A stretch of DNA of 64,000 bases from Pseudomonas massiliensis. GTDB taxonomy: Bacteria; Pseudomonadota; Gammaproteobacteria; Pseudomonadales; Pseudomonadaceae. Positions within the stretch are counted from its first letter, which is position 1. Each line of letters opens with the position of its first letter. The stretch lies in assembly GCF_000826105.1 (NCBI RefSeq), contig NZ_CCYK01000006.1, forward strand, positions 558,001 through 622,000, given 5' to 3'. The notes under the pieces are model-generated. The model searched no databases. It had not been told where the DNA came from and saw only the letters and a program-made list of their open reading frames with translations. Both the position numbers and the translations under genes were made by a program. Below are positions 18,411 to 27,059 of the stretch, in pieces.

Positions 18411-19769
18411 ATGCCTGCCCCCTGGAGTCCCGACAGCTGGCGCACACTGCCCATCCGCCAACAACCCGGCTATCCCGATGCCGCCCACCTGGCCAAGGTC
18501 GAAGCAACCCTGGGGAGCTTCCCGCCGCTGGTCTTCGCTGGCGAGGCCCGGGAACTGCGGCGCCAGTTCGCCGAGGTTACCCAGGGCCGGGCGTTTCTGC
18601 TCCAGGGCGGCGATTGCGCCGAAAGCTTCGCCGAATTTTCCGCCGCCAAGATCCGCGACACCTTCAAGGTGCTGTTGCAGATGGCAGTGGTAATGACCTT
18701 CGCCGCCGGTTGCCCCGTGGTCAAGATCGGCCGCATGGCCGGCCAGTTCGCCAAGCCACGCTCCGGCGACACCGAAACCCAGGGCCAGGTTACGCTGCCT
18801 GCCTACCGGGGCGACATCGTCAATGGCATCGGTTTCGACGAGCACAGCCGCACGCCGGACCCGGAGCGGCTGCTGCAGGCCTACCATCAATCCACCGCCA
18901 GCCTGAACCTGCTACGCGCTTTCGCCCAGGGCGGCTTCGCCGACCTGCACCAGGTACATCGCTGGAACCTGGATTTCATCGCCAACTCTGCCCTGGCCGA
19001 CAAGTACCACCGGCTGGCCGACCGCATCGATGAGACCCTGGGGTTCATGCGCGCCTGCGGGCTGGACAACCTTCCGCAATTGCGGGAAACCAGTTTTTTC
19101 ACCGCTCACGAGGCCTTGCTGCTCAATTACGAGCAAGCCTTCGTGCGGCGCGACAGCCTGACCAACGACTGGTACGACTGTTCGGCTCACATGCTCTGGA
19201 TCGGCGATCGCACCCGTCAGGTAGACGGCGCCCATGTGGAATTCCTGCGTGGCGTGAACAACCCCATCGGCGTCAAGGTAGGGCCCAGCATGGACAGCGA
19301 GGACCTGCTGCGCCTGATCGACATCCTCAATCCGGACAATGACCCAGGGCGATTGAACCTGATCGTCCGCATGGGCGCTGGCAAGGTGGGCGAGCATCTG
19401 CCGCGCCTGCTGCGTGCCGTACGGGACGAGGGCCGGCAAGTGCTATGGAGCTGCGACCCCATGCATGGCAATACCATCAAGGCCAGTAGCGGCTACAAGA
19501 CCCGGGACTTCGCTCAGATCCTGGGCGAGGTGAAGGATTTCTTCGCCGTGCACCAGGCCGAAGGCACCTATGCCGGTGGTATTCATATCGAGATGACCGG
19601 GCAGAATGTCACCGAATGCATCGGCGGTTCACGCCCCATCACCGAAGATGGCCTCTCGGACCGCTACCATACCCATTGCGACCCTCGCCTCAATGCCGAT
19701 CAATCGCTGGAGCTGGCCTTCATGATCGCTGAAACCATGAAGGCGGTCCGGGGAAGCCAGCGCGGCTGA
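18411..19769 (+). CDS. Class II 3-deoxy-7-phosphoheptulonate (DAHP) synthase
   Basis: 452 residues, the usual length of plant-type (class II) DAHP synthases. Conserved stretches include [12 protein letters not shown] with the metal Cys, [16 protein letters not shown], DYxxAF-type motifs, and [24 protein letters not shown] and [14 protein letters not shown] near the active site. It condenses phosphoenolpyruvate and erythrose 4-phosphate, the first step of the shikimate pathway. Pseudomonas typically has both class I (AroF/G type) and class II enzymes; the class II form at this position corresponds to PA2843. Ribosome site GAGGT lies six bases before the ATG. Confidence 0.92.
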   Translation: MPAPWSPDSWRTLPIRQQPGYPDAAHLAKVEATLGSFPPLVFAGEARELRRQFAEVTQGRAFLLQGGDCAESFAEFSAAKIRDTFKVLLQMAVVMTFAAGCPVVKIGRMAGQFAKPRSGDTETQGQVTLPAYRGDIVNGIGFDEHSRTPDPERLLQAYHQSTASLNLLRAFAQGGFADLHQVHRWNLDFIANSALADKYHRLADRIDETLGFMRACGLDNLPQLRETSFFTAHEALLLNYEQAFVRRDSLTNDWYDCSAHMLWIGDRTRQVDGAHVEFLRGVNNPIGVKVGPSMDSEDLLRLIDILNPDNDPGRLNLIVRMGAGKVGEHLPRLLRAVRDEGRQVLWSCDPMHGNTIKASSGYKTRDFAQILGEVKDFFAVHQAEGTYAGGIHIEMTGQNVTECIGGSRPITEDGLSDRYHTHCDPRLNADQSLELAFMIAETMKAVRGSQRG

Positions 19770-19839
19770 CACCTGTCACTCACCTGCGTAGCCCTCGCTA
19801 GCCGGCACCACGGCCCGCTACCCACTGAGGCTTCCAGCT

Positions 19840-20079
19840 TCAGCGGCCTTTGCCGAGGGGGTCGTCCCAGAAAGGACGCTCCGCCTCGGCGGCCACGTCG
19901 GCTCGGCTCAGGCCCAGGTCATGCAGCGTACTATCGCTGAGCGCGGCCAGCTGGCGTCTCTGGCACGCCAGCTCCCGCCAGCGGGCCAGACGAGCCAGAA
20001 TGCCCTTGGCCATGCCGGTCTCAATCCTTGGGCGATACGCCTGGGGAAACACCTGCAAGAATCCTCGCTGACCTTTCAT
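19840..20079 (-). CDS. DUF1127 (YjiS-like) small protein
   Basis: 79 residues with the DUF1127 signature: an arginine-rich amphipathic helix (LARLARWRELACQRRQLAAL) followed by SDSTLHDLGLSRADV. Short DUF1127 proteins have been linked to RNA metabolism and phosphate or carbon responses in alphaproteobacteria; in Pseudomonas the role is unknown. The ATG at 20079 sits seven bases after GGAGGG; the GTG one codon upstream is too close. It is divergent from a LysR gene and shares a palindromic operator with it. Confidence 0.82.
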   Translation of the reverse strand: MKGQRGFLQVFPQAYRPRIETGMAKGILARLARWRELACQRRQLAALSDSTLHDLGLSRADVAAEAERPFWDDPLGKGR

Positions 20080-20120
20080 CACGTTACCCTCCGTTTTGGA
20101 TAGGCAAAGTGTCTACCTGG

Positions 20121-20139
20121 CGTTAGGATCAATCTAACG
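20121..20139. promoter_or_regulatory. LysR-type operator (T-N11-A palindrome)
   Basis: CGTTAG, 7 bases, CTAACG: perfect 6-bp arms containing TAGGATCAATCTA, the T-N11-A motif bound by LysR-type regulators. It lies between the divergent DUF1127 and LysR genes, 37 bases before the LysR start. Confidence 0.6.
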
Positions 20140-20175
20140 AATGTTTCTTATCCCTGGCATCTGCGGGCTTGATGA

Positions 20176-21030
20176 ATGGCGACCTATCCCAGCATCGATT
20201 CGGACGTACTGCGCACCTTCGTAGCCATCGCTGACCAAGGCGGCTTCACTCGAGCCGGCGAGCAGGTCAATCGCACCCAGTCGGCGGTGAGCATGCAGAT
20301 GAAACGCCTGGAGGAAGATATCCTGCAACGTCGGCTGTTCGAACGGGACGGCCGGCAGGTACGGCTAACGGCCGAAGGCCAGGTGTTGCTGGGATACGCG
20401 CGGCGGATCCTCAAGCTGCATAGCGAAGTATTCAACACCTTGCGCGCCCCGCACATGGTCGGCACCGTGAAGATAGGCACGCCGGATGACTACGCCATGC
20501 GTTTCCTGCCCGGCATCCTGTCGCGCTTCGCCGAGGCTTACCCCTTGGTGCAAGTGGAGGTGCACTGCGAGACGTCTCGACAATTGCTCACTCGGCAGGA
20601 TCTGGACCTGACCATCATTACTCGTGAGCCCGGCCATGAACTGGGGCAGTTGCTCAGGCAGGAACGCTTCGTCTGGGCTGAAGCGAGCGGTTACTCGCCT
20701 CACGAGAAGGACCCTATCCCCCTGGCCATGTTCAATACCGACTGTTTCTGTCGAGCCTGGGCCTGCAACGCCTTGGATACCCAAGGCAGAGCCTACAGGA
20801 TCGCCTACAGCAGCCCGAGCCTGGCGGCCATCATGGCGGTGGTGACCGCCGGCCTGGCCGTCACCGCCCAGTTGCGCAGCCTGATCCCGGCGGACATGCG
20901 CATCCTCGGCGAGGCCGACGGCCTACCGGAATTGCCCTTGGCCAACGTGATGCTCTTGCGGGCCAACCATGCCCAATCACCCATGACCGAATCGCTCGCC
21001 GACTTCATTGTCGAGGGTTTCCGCCTATGA
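20176..21030 (+). CDS. LysR-family transcriptional regulator
   Basis: 284 residues. The N-terminal winged helix is classical (TFVAIADQGGFTRAGEQVNR, TQSAVSMQMKRLEE), followed by a linker helix and a periplasmic-binding-like effector domain starting around residue 90 (VGTVKIGTPDDYAMRFLPG). The T-N11-A palindrome just upstream suggests autoregulation and control of the divergent DUF1127 gene. It ends tail-to-tail with the TauE-type transporter (stop codons abut at 21030/21031), the same association recalled for PA2846/PA2847-type loci; the effector is unknown. Confidence 0.9.
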   Translation: MATYPSIDSDVLRTFVAIADQGGFTRAGEQVNRTQSAVSMQMKRLEEDILQRRLFERDGRQVRLTAEGQVLLGYARRILKLHSEVFNTLRAPHMVGTVKIGTPDDYAMRFLPGILSRFAEAYPLVQVEVHCETSRQLLTRQDLDLTIITREPGHELGQLLRQERFVWAEASGYSPHEKDPIPLAMFNTDCFCRAWACNALDTQGRAYRIAYSSPSLAAIMAVVTAGLAVTAQLRSLIPADMRILGEADGLPELPLANVMLLRANHAQSPMTESLADFIVEGFRL

Positions 21031-21780
21031 TCAGGCCTTCAGGGCCAGCATGACCGCGCAGACCACCAGGAAGCCACAGAAGGCCCCTCGCAACGCGCGC
21101 TCCGGGAGCGCATAGGCAATACGCACGCCCCAACTGATGCTCAGCAGCCCGCCCGCAGCCATGGCCAGGCCCATGGGCCAGTTCACATGGTCATGAAGTG
21201 CATAGGTCACCAAAGTAATGCCGGTGCTGGGCGCAGCCAGTGCAAGGGAGAGCCCTTGGGCAACGACCTGGGAGGCGCCGAACACGGCAGTCAGCGCAGG
21301 GGTAACGACCACCGCCCCACCCACCCCGAACAGGCCGCCCATGAAGCCCGCCACGCCGCCCAGCAGGCCCAGGGCTGGCCATCCATGCTCGCGGCGCTGC
21401 GTCGGCGTCGCTTGTCGCCAGAACAGTCGAGCCAGGTTCATCAGTGCCAGGAAAAGCAGAAACCCGATAAAACCTTTGCGCATGAGGCCGGCATCCAGGC
21501 CGACCGCCGACAGTGACCCGAGCCAGGCACATACCAGCCCGGCCAAGCCAAGGGCCAAGGCATCTCGAGGATCGATGCGGTTACGCTGGTGATAACGCCA
21601 TAGCGCCAGCAGAACGTTGGGCACCACCATCACCAGGGCGGTACCCTGCGCCAGTTGCTGGTCAAGCCCGAACAGCAGACCCAGGGCGGGGATGGCGATC
21701 AAGCCGCCGCCAATGCCGAACAGCCCACCCAGCGTACCCAATACCGCCCCGAACAACCCGTAGCCTACCCACTCCAGCAT
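21031..21780 (-). CDS. TauE/SafE-family sulfite/organic-anion exporter
   Basis: 249 residues, eight hydrophobic segments, and the paired family repeats GTLGGLFGIGGGLIAIPAL and GFMGGLFGVGGAVVVTPAL in the two halves. Members export sulfoacetate, sulfite or related anions; the substrate here is not indicated. Start ATG 21780 has GGAGGG nine bases upstream. The open frame continues further upstream without a ribosome site. Confidence 0.88.
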   Translation of the reverse strand: MLEWVGYGLFGAVLGTLGGLFGIGGGLIAIPALGLLFGLDQQLAQGTALVMVVPNVLLALWRYHQRNRIDPRDALALGLAGLVCAWLGSLSAVGLDAGLMRKGFIGFLLFLALMNLARLFWRQATPTQRREHGWPALGLLGGVAGFMGGLFGVGGAVVVTPALTAVFGASQVVAQGLSLALAAPSTGITLVTYALHDHVNWPMGLAMAAGGLLSISWGVRIAYALPERALRGAFCGFLVVCAVMLALKA

Positions 21781-21959
21781 GACCACCCTCCGCGAAAAAA
21801 CGCATCGTACGGCAAATGAACATTTAACGAACTTCTGATTGGCTTCATGGTTCGAAATTTTCAGGTTGCTTGCCGCGGTAGCGATAGAGCCGACAGGGAT
21901 TGAATGGCACACTAAATAACCGAGCGCAAATTTATCGTCATTCGACATCAAGGATCAGC

Positions 21960-22430
21960 ATGAAAGCCGAACATTCTTCCAAACAGGCGGCCGACTCCGG
22001 CGATCACTTGCTGCTGGATAACCAGCTTTGCTTTGCCCTTTATTCCACTTCATTGCTCATGACCAAGGTCTACAAGCCGCTGCTCAGCAAGCTGGGCCTT
22101 ACCTACCCTCAGTACTTGGCCATGCTGGTGCTATGGGAGCGCGACGGCATGACGGTGGGCGAGATCAGCACTCGCCTGTTGACGGATCCCGGTTCCTTGA
22201 CCCCGCTGCTCAAGAGACTTGAAAGCCTGGGCCTTCTTAGCAGAACCCGAAGCAAGGAAGACGAGCGCGTCGTGATCGTCAACCTCACTCAAGCCGGACG
22301 GCAGCTACGCGATGACGCCTTGCAGATACCGGCCTGCGTTTTTGGCGCGGTCGCGCTGAGCCCGCCGGAGCTACGCGCCCTTCAGGAGCGCTTGCTGGAA
22401 TTGCGTGGTCGTCTACAGGACAACGTCTGA
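21960..22430 (+). CDS. ohrR: Organic hydroperoxide-sensing MarR repressor OhrR
   Basis: 156 residues from ATG 21960 (AGGAT upstream). The reactive Cys24 in LLLDNQLCFALYS, the DxRYxxR-like wing KEDERVVIVNLTQAG and a second Cys126 (IPACVFGA) mark it as a two-cysteine OhrR. When organic peroxides oxidise Cys24 the protein leaves DNA and ohr is induced. It precedes ohr in the same direction with a 145-base gap that holds a TTGC-N2-GCAA element (in ATCTTGCACGCAAAAT) as possible operator. Confidence 0.9.
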   Translation: MKAEHSSKQAADSGDHLLLDNQLCFALYSTSLLMTKVYKPLLSKLGLTYPQYLAMLVLWERDGMTVGEISTRLLTDPGSLTPLLKRLESLGLLSRTRSKEDERVVIVNLTQAGRQLRDDALQIPACVFGAVALSPPELRALQERLLELRGRLQDNV

Positions 22431-22575
22431 TCCCCGTCGGGCGGTAGCTCTACCGCCCGTCTCCACAGGCTCGAATTATCCAACATCCTCCTTGCGTAGC
22501 CGACACGAGCGAGTTAATGTCACTTCCATATTATCTTGCACGCAAAATAACGCTGCACAATACAAGGAGCTTCCC

Positions 22576-22995
22576 ATGCAAACTCTCTACACCGCTTCCG
22601 CCACTTCCACCGGGGGCCGTGACGGCCGCTCAGTCTCCAGCGATGGGGCCCTTGACGTTTCCCTCGCCACGCCCAAGGCCCTGGGCGGCGCTGAGGGCAC
22701 CGGCACCAATCCGGAACAACTGTTCGCCGCAGGTTATTCAGCGTGCTTCATCGGCGCGTTGAAGTTCGTGGCTGGTCAGCAGAAGCGCACTCTTCCAGCC
22801 AATACCTCGATCACCGCTGAAGTAGGCATTGGACAGATCGAAGGTGGTTTTGGCCTGGACATCGACCTGCGCATCAGCCTGCCTGGCCTGGATCAGAGCG
22901 ATGCCGAGGCGCTGGTGGCCAAGGCGCATCAGGTCTGCCCCTACTCCAACGCAACGCGGGGCAATGTGGACGTTCGCTTGCACGTCGCGGTGTAA
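22576..22995 (+). CDS. ohr: Organic hydroperoxide resistance thiol peroxidase Ohr
   Basis: 139 residues. The OsmC/Ohr fold shows the two catalytic cysteines in AAGYSACFIGAL (Cys57) and AHQVCPYSNATRGN (about Cys121), and Arg in GGRDGR. Ohr reduces lipid and fatty-acid hydroperoxides using lipoylated proteins. Start ATG follows AAGGAG. A frame starting 171 bases further upstream has no ribosome site. Ends at a strong bidirectional terminator shared with efp. Confidence 0.95.
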   Translation: MQTLYTASATSTGGRDGRSVSSDGALDVSLATPKALGGAEGTGTNPEQLFAAGYSACFIGALKFVAGQQKRTLPANTSITAEVGIGQIEGGFGLDIDLRISLPGLDQSDAEALVAKAHQVCPYSNATRGNVDVRLHVAV

Positions 22996-23001
22996 GAAAC
23001 C

Positions 23002-23050
23002 GGCCCATAAAAAAACCCGGCACAAAAATTGCCGGGTTTTTTTATGGGCC
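23002..23050. terminator. Bidirectional terminator between ohr and efp
   Basis: A perfect 21-bp inverted repeat (23002-23022 and 23030-23050) with a 7-base loop, CCCGGCA/TGCCGGG core flanked by seven A and seven T, so each strand has a U-run after the stem. It lies six bases after each gene's coding end. Confidence 0.95.
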
Positions 23051-23056
23051 AAGCCC

Positions 23057-23626
23057 TTACTTCTTGCTGCGGCCCTTGAAGGAACCGTCGCGGGTATCGA
23101 TATCGATGAAGTCGTCGATGTTCACGAAATCCGCGACCTGGATTTCGGTGCCGTTCTTCAGCTTGGCGGTTTTCATGACCTTGCCGGAGGTATCGCCACG
23201 GGCAGCGTTCTCGGTGTAGTCCACCTGACGGCTGATGGTGGTCGGCAGCTCGACGGACACCAGGCGGCCTTCGAAGAATACCGCTTCACAGATGTCTTCC
23301 ATGCCTTCTTCGATGTAGGGCAGAACGGCCTCGATGTCTTCGGCGTTCAGCTCGTACATGGTGTAGTCGGTGGTGTCCATGAAGGTGTAGGTGTCGCCAC
23401 TGATGTAGGACAGCGTGGCTTCCTTGCGATCGAGAATCACGTCATCCAGCTTGTCATCGGCGAAGTACACGGTCTCGGTCTTGTAGCCGGTCAGCAGATT
23501 CTTCAGCTTGGTCTTCATGATCGCGCTGTTACGGCCGGACTTGGTGAATTCGGCCTTCTGCACCAGCCAGGGATCGTTGTCGATCCGCAGTACGGTACCG
23601 GGTTTGAGCTCTTTACCAGTTTTCAT
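23057..23626 (-). CDS. efp: Translation elongation factor P
   Basis: 189 residues, three-domain EF-P. The modified loop is KSGRNSA with Arg32, the residue rhamnosylated in Pseudomonas, instead of the Lys used by EpmA-type EF-P. EF-P rescues ribosomes stalled at consecutive prolines. The modifying enzyme earP is next door (upstream on the same strand), in line with the established EF-P/EarP pair. Start ATG 23626 is clear. Confidence 0.97.
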   Translation of the reverse strand: MKTGKELKPGTVLRIDNDPWLVQKAEFTKSGRNSAIMKTKLKNLLTGYKTETVYFADDKLDDVILDRKEATLSYISGDTYTFMDTTDYTMYELNAEDIEAVLPYIEEGMEDICEAVFFEGRLVSVELPTTISRQVDYTENAARGDTSGKVMKTAKLKNGTEIQVADFVNIDDFIDIDTRDGSFKGRSKK

Positions 23627-23668
23627 TACGCAATTCCGAATAAGGTGGAGACGTGTCGTAGCCGCGTA

Positions 23669-24799
23669 TCATAGCGAATTTCGGCAAAACTGCACCAGCG
23701 CCGTGGCAAGGTCCGGCCGGGTGGCCAACTCCTCGCACCACTGTCGCGCATAACGACGCAATGTCGGCCAGTGTGCCGCCAGCGCGGCCCAGCCACTGGC
23801 CATGTCCCCGTCCATGTTCCAGGCTCGCCATACAGTGCGCAAGGCATCGGCTGCCGCTTCAGGCATCGCCGCGGTGTAGAGGCTCAGGAAGGCTTCGAGC
23901 TTTTCCCAGTGAGCGTAATCATCCTGATGATAGATGTGCCACAGCATGGGCCGGCTGGCCCATTGGGCGCGCACGAAAGAGTCCTCGCCTCGCACGGCGT
24001 TGAAATCGCAGGCCCAGAGTAGCCGGTCATAGTCAGGCTGAGACAGGAATGGCAGCACCTGGATGCTAAGCTGACCTCGCTGCAACAGGCTGCCGACCGC
24101 CAACGGTTCGCCTGCCCAGGCCTGTACGTCAGCCAGAGCGCGCCCCTCCGGAACCACTACCTGGATGCGGCCAGGCCCAATCGCCAACTGTTCGAACCAG
24201 CCGGCAATACCCGGATTTTCGTAGGCGAAGAGCGAAAGCAGCATTGTGCCCTCGGCCGGCTTGATCCCCAGGCTGCCCAGGAACGCCTGACGCTCGGGCT
24301 CGCTTTCCTGGAATGCCACACGCCGCTCCAGCAGGCCCGCCTCACGCAGCAGGCCCCCGGTGTCCTCCCGAAACCCTGGAAAGAAGAAGAACTTGCGCAC
24401 GCCGCCGGATTTCATCGACGGCAGCCCATGACAGCCGCCCACCCAGGATTCGGCGCTCAGATAATCCAGGTTTACCCACACCGGCACCGGTCGCTGCCCC
24501 ATGAGCCGCTGCTCATAGACTGTAGGCAGCTTGCAACCGAACGCTTCAATTACGACCTCGGCGACTGACGTATCGGGCCAAGGTTCGCGCCAATGGCAAA
24601 CGTGAACCCCAGCGATGGTCTGCTCAGGGAGGCCGAGCCGGAGTTCCGGACATAGCCTGGCGAGCGCGGCGAGGTCGTCGATCCACAGACGCACCTCGAT
24701 ACCGTGCTCCTGAACCAATTGGCGGGCTAGGCGCCAGGTCACTCCAGCATCGCCGAAGTTGTCCACGACCTTGCAGAAAATATCCCATCGATGGGCCAT
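23669..24799 (-). CDS. earP: EF-P arginine rhamnosyltransferase EarP
   Basis: 376 residues from ATG 24799 (MAHRWDIFCKVVDNFGDAGV). The two catalytic aspartates described for EarP fall at Asp13 and Asp17 in VDNFGDAG, and the later RGEDSFVRAQ holds the conserved Glu and nucleotide-binding residues. It transfers rhamnose from dTDP-beta-L-rhamnose to Arg32 of EF-P. It lies 42 bases upstream of efp on the same strand, probably one operon. The frame is open for 43 codons upstream of the chosen start without support. Confidence 0.95.
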   Translation of the reverse strand: MAHRWDIFCKVVDNFGDAGVTWRLARQLVQEHGIEVRLWIDDLAALARLCPELRLGLPEQTIAGVHVCHWREPWPDTSVAEVVIEAFGCKLPTVYEQRLMGQRPVPVWVNLDYLSAESWVGGCHGLPSMKSGGVRKFFFFPGFREDTGGLLREAGLLERRVAFQESEPERQAFLGSLGIKPAEGTMLLSLFAYENPGIAGWFEQLAIGPGRIQVVVPEGRALADVQAWAGEPLAVGSLLQRGQLSIQVLPFLSQPDYDRLLWACDFNAVRGEDSFVRAQWASRPMLWHIYHQDDYAHWEKLEAFLSLYTAAMPEAAADALRTVWRAWNMDGDMASGWAALAAHWPTLRRYARQWCEELATRPDLATALVQFCRNSL

Positions 24800-24907
24800 G
24801 ACGCTTCCGCTCGCTAGACAAAGCCGCCGATTGTGGCGGCCGCTGCAATCCTCGTAAAGCCTGTCGCCTGTGCCACACTGTTGTCTTGTCATCACAGGAG
24901 CCTGGCC

Positions 24908-25354
24908 ATGCCTGCCCCGCCTTCGCATCCACCATCCCGAGCACCTGCCTCAGGCCTGCGCCTGACCTTGTTGATCGCCCTGGGCGTTTGGCTGGGCTTG
25001 CTGATGGCCGGCCTGACTGGCTGGTTGATACTCCGCTGGGCCGATGTCGGCCCGCTGGCCGTCGTGGCTACGGCTGCGCCACCCGCCAACCTGGCAGCGC
25101 CCGCTGGCCAGCGGCCTGCGGCCTCCCCTCCAGCACCGAGCAGTGCCATGCCCGCGGCGGCGCCGAGCCCCGACGGAATGTTTGACCAATACCAGCGCAA
25201 CCTTGAAGCATTGAACCTTCGTCAGTTGGAGGAAGCCGCGCGGGCGAATCCGGCGAATCTTAACAACCCCAAATGTCAATTCTGGCTCGAGCAAGCGCGT
25301 ACCGCGCCGGCACCCAACAATCAGGAAAATATTGCAAGGTTCTGCGCACCATGA
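24908..25354 (+). CDS. Single-pass membrane hypothetical protein
   Basis: 148 residues from ATG 24908 (AGGAG seven bases upstream). A short Pro-rich cytoplasmic start is followed by one membrane helix (LTLLIALGVWLGLLMAGLTG), then an Ala/Pro-rich periplasmic linker and a small C-terminal domain with two cysteines (NPKCQFW, ARFCAP). Its stop overlaps the next gene by four bases (ATGA), so the two are co-translated. No named family is recognised; conserved position next to earP/efp suggests a core Pseudomonas gene (inference). Confidence 0.65.
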   Translation: MPAPPSHPPSRAPASGLRLTLLIALGVWLGLLMAGLTGWLILRWADVGPLAVVATAAPPANLAAPAGQRPAASPPAPSSAMPAAAPSPDGMFDQYQRNLEALNLRQLEEAARANPANLNNPKCQFWLEQARTAPAPNNQENIARFCAP

Positions 25355-25833
25355 ACAAAGAACAACTGGTGGCCTGCATAGTCACCGCCTTGGCACGGGA
25401 TCTGGCCATCGCGGAACGGGCCGCGCAAACAGCCTACGAAGCGGCGACCCATGAGGAAAACATTGCCGAGAACAAATACGACACGCTCGGGCTCGAAGCC
25501 TCCTATCTGGCCACAGGCCAGGCCCGGCGCATGGCCGAAATCAGGCAGGCGTTGACGCGCCTGAAGGACATGCCTGTTCGGGATCATCAGTCAGACCTGG
25601 GAATACAGGTCGGCGACTATGTAGAGCTGGAGACACCCGACGGAAGCCTTCGCTGCCTGTTCCTGGCCCCTGACGCAGCGGGGCTGAGCGTCCGGGACCA
25701 GGAGAGGTCGATCACCGTGATCACACACAATGCCCCACTGGGGCGGGCACTATTGCGCCAGGCGGAAGGCGAAGAGATCGACGTACAGGTCGCCGGCCGG
25801 CTGCAGCGCTATCGGATTGTGCGGGCCTGCTAG
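25351..25833 (+). CDS. GreA/GreB C-terminal-domain protein
   Basis: 160 residues. The first half is a helical hairpin ([21 protein letters not shown]), the second half resembles the FKBP-like GreA/GreB C-terminal domain ([19 protein letters not shown], then [20 protein letters not shown]). The coiled coil is shorter than in true GreA and acidic tip residues are not obvious, so it may bind RNA polymerase without cleavage stimulation. It overlaps the upstream membrane gene by four bases. Confidence 0.7.
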   Translation: MNKEQLVACIVTALARDLAIAERAAQTAYEAATHEENIAENKYDTLGLEASYLATGQARRMAEIRQALTRLKDMPVRDHQSDLGIQVGDYVELETPDGSLRCLFLAPDAAGLSVRDQERSITVITHNAPLGRALLRQAEGEEIDVQVAGRLQRYRIVRAC

Positions 25834-25894
25834 GCGATGGCTTTCAGCCGAGACGACACCGGATGCACAAGCTGACGCCTGCGCAAGACCCACG

Positions 25895-25930
25895 GCAAAA
25901 AGCCCCGCAAGCGATGCCTGCAGGGCTTTC
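25895..25930 (-). terminator. Rho-independent terminator after tRNA-Ser
   Basis: On the minus strand AAAGCCCTGCAGGC, loop ATC, GCTTGCGGGGCTTT (14 bp with two wobbles) then TT; starts seven bases after the tRNA CCA end. Confidence 0.8.
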
Positions 25931-25936
25931 TTTGTG

Positions 25937-26026
25937 TGGCGGTGAGGAAGGGATTCGAACCCTTGATACAGTTTCCTGTATACACACTTTCCAGGCGTGC
26001 TCCTTCAACCACTCGGACACCTCACC
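25937..26026 (-). tRNA. tRNA-Ser (GGA)
   Basis: 90 bases with encoded CCA. Acceptor GGTGAGG pairs with CCTCACC, anticodon loop CTGGAAAG carries GGA, the long variable arm (GTATACAGGAAACTGTATC) is typical of serine tRNA, and the T arm has GTTCGAATC. Confidence 0.95.
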
Positions 26027-26062
26027 GAAGCTCTTCACACGCTCAGTGTGTCGAGGCGCGCT

Positions 26063-26091
26063 AATGTAGTCGAAAGCCTTTTCCATGGCAA
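26063..26091 (-). promoter_or_regulatory. Sigma-70 promoter of tRNA-Ser
   Basis: On the minus strand TTGCCA, 17-base spacer, TACATT, followed by a GC-rich discriminator, about 37 bases before the tRNA. Confidence 0.7.
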
Positions 26092-26277
26092 CGTTTTTTT
26101 ATGCTTTTCATGCGGTTAAGCGAAACACGCTTTAACGCAGGCCTTTCTGGCTCCAGCGAGCCGCGGCCGTTCTGGATTTGAAAGCCTATCCAGACGTGAC
26201 CCATAGGTCAGCCGCCGTGCTTTACCGGAACCATGGTGCCAGGTAACGTTTGCGCTCAAACCTCATGGAGCCAGCTT

Positions 26278-26973
26278 ATGTCCGACCTGATCGACTACCG
26301 CCTCGAAGAAGGCGTAGCCACCTTGACCCTGAACAATGGCAAGGTCAACGCTATCTCTCCGGCCATGATAGAAGCATTCAACCGGGCGCTGGACCAGGCC
26401 GAGCAGGATCGCGCCCTAGTGGTGATCGCCGGCCAGCCCGGCATTCTGTCAGGGGGGTATGACCTCAAGGTGATGACAGCCGGCCCACTGGAGGCGGTGG
26501 AGCTGGTCACCGCCGGCTCTACCCTGACGCGCCGTTTGCTGTCGCATCCGCAGCCTGTGATCGTCGCTTGCAGCGGGCATGCGGTGGCCAAGGGCGCGTT
26601 CCTGCTATTGGCCGCCGATTACCGCATCGGTGTCGAAGGGCCGTTCCATATCGGTCTCAACGAGGTAATGATCGGCATGACCATGCACCAGGCCGGCATC
26701 GAGCTCGCACGCGACCGCCTGCGTCGTTCGGCCTTCCACCGGGCAGTGATCTGCGCCGAAATGTTCGATCCGCAAGGTGCGCTGAGCGCGGGCTTCCTGG
26801 ACGAGGTGGTGCCTGCCCAAGGTTTCCCCGAGGCGGTGGAACGCGCGGCGCAGCGCTTGAAGTCCCTGAACCCCTCGGCCCATCGCAACACCAAGCTGAA
26901 GGTGCGCCAGGGCTTGCTGTCGGCCCTGGATGCCGCCATCGCCGAAGATCGAGCCCAGTTCAAGATCGCCTGA
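26278..26973 (+). CDS. Crotonase/enoyl-CoA hydratase-family protein
   Basis: 231 residues from ATG 26278 (GGAG upstream), shorter than the usual 260. The first oxyanion-hole segment is GILSGGYDLKVM and the second is SGHAVAKGAFLLLAADYRIG; active-site acid residues of true hydratases are not evident, so it may be another CoA-dependent crotonase (hydrolase or isomerase) or a divergent hydratase. It is followed at 86 bases by the PlsC-like gene in the same direction, so a lipid or acyl-CoA role is plausible but inferred. Confidence 0.82.
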   Translation: MSDLIDYRLEEGVATLTLNNGKVNAISPAMIEAFNRALDQAEQDRALVVIAGQPGILSGGYDLKVMTAGPLEAVELVTAGSTLTRRLLSHPQPVIVACSGHAVAKGAFLLLAADYRIGVEGPFHIGLNEVMIGMTMHQAGIELARDRLRRSAFHRAVICAEMFDPQGALSAGFLDEVVPAQGFPEAVERAAQRLKSLNPSAHRNTKLKVRQGLLSALDAAIAEDRAQFKIA

Positions 26974-27059
26974 GGCCGGCTCGCCGCGGACACGATGTCA
27001 TTTGCCGCTGGAAGGCCGCGACCTTACACTGCGTGGCCTTCGCAACGAGAGTCGCCAGC

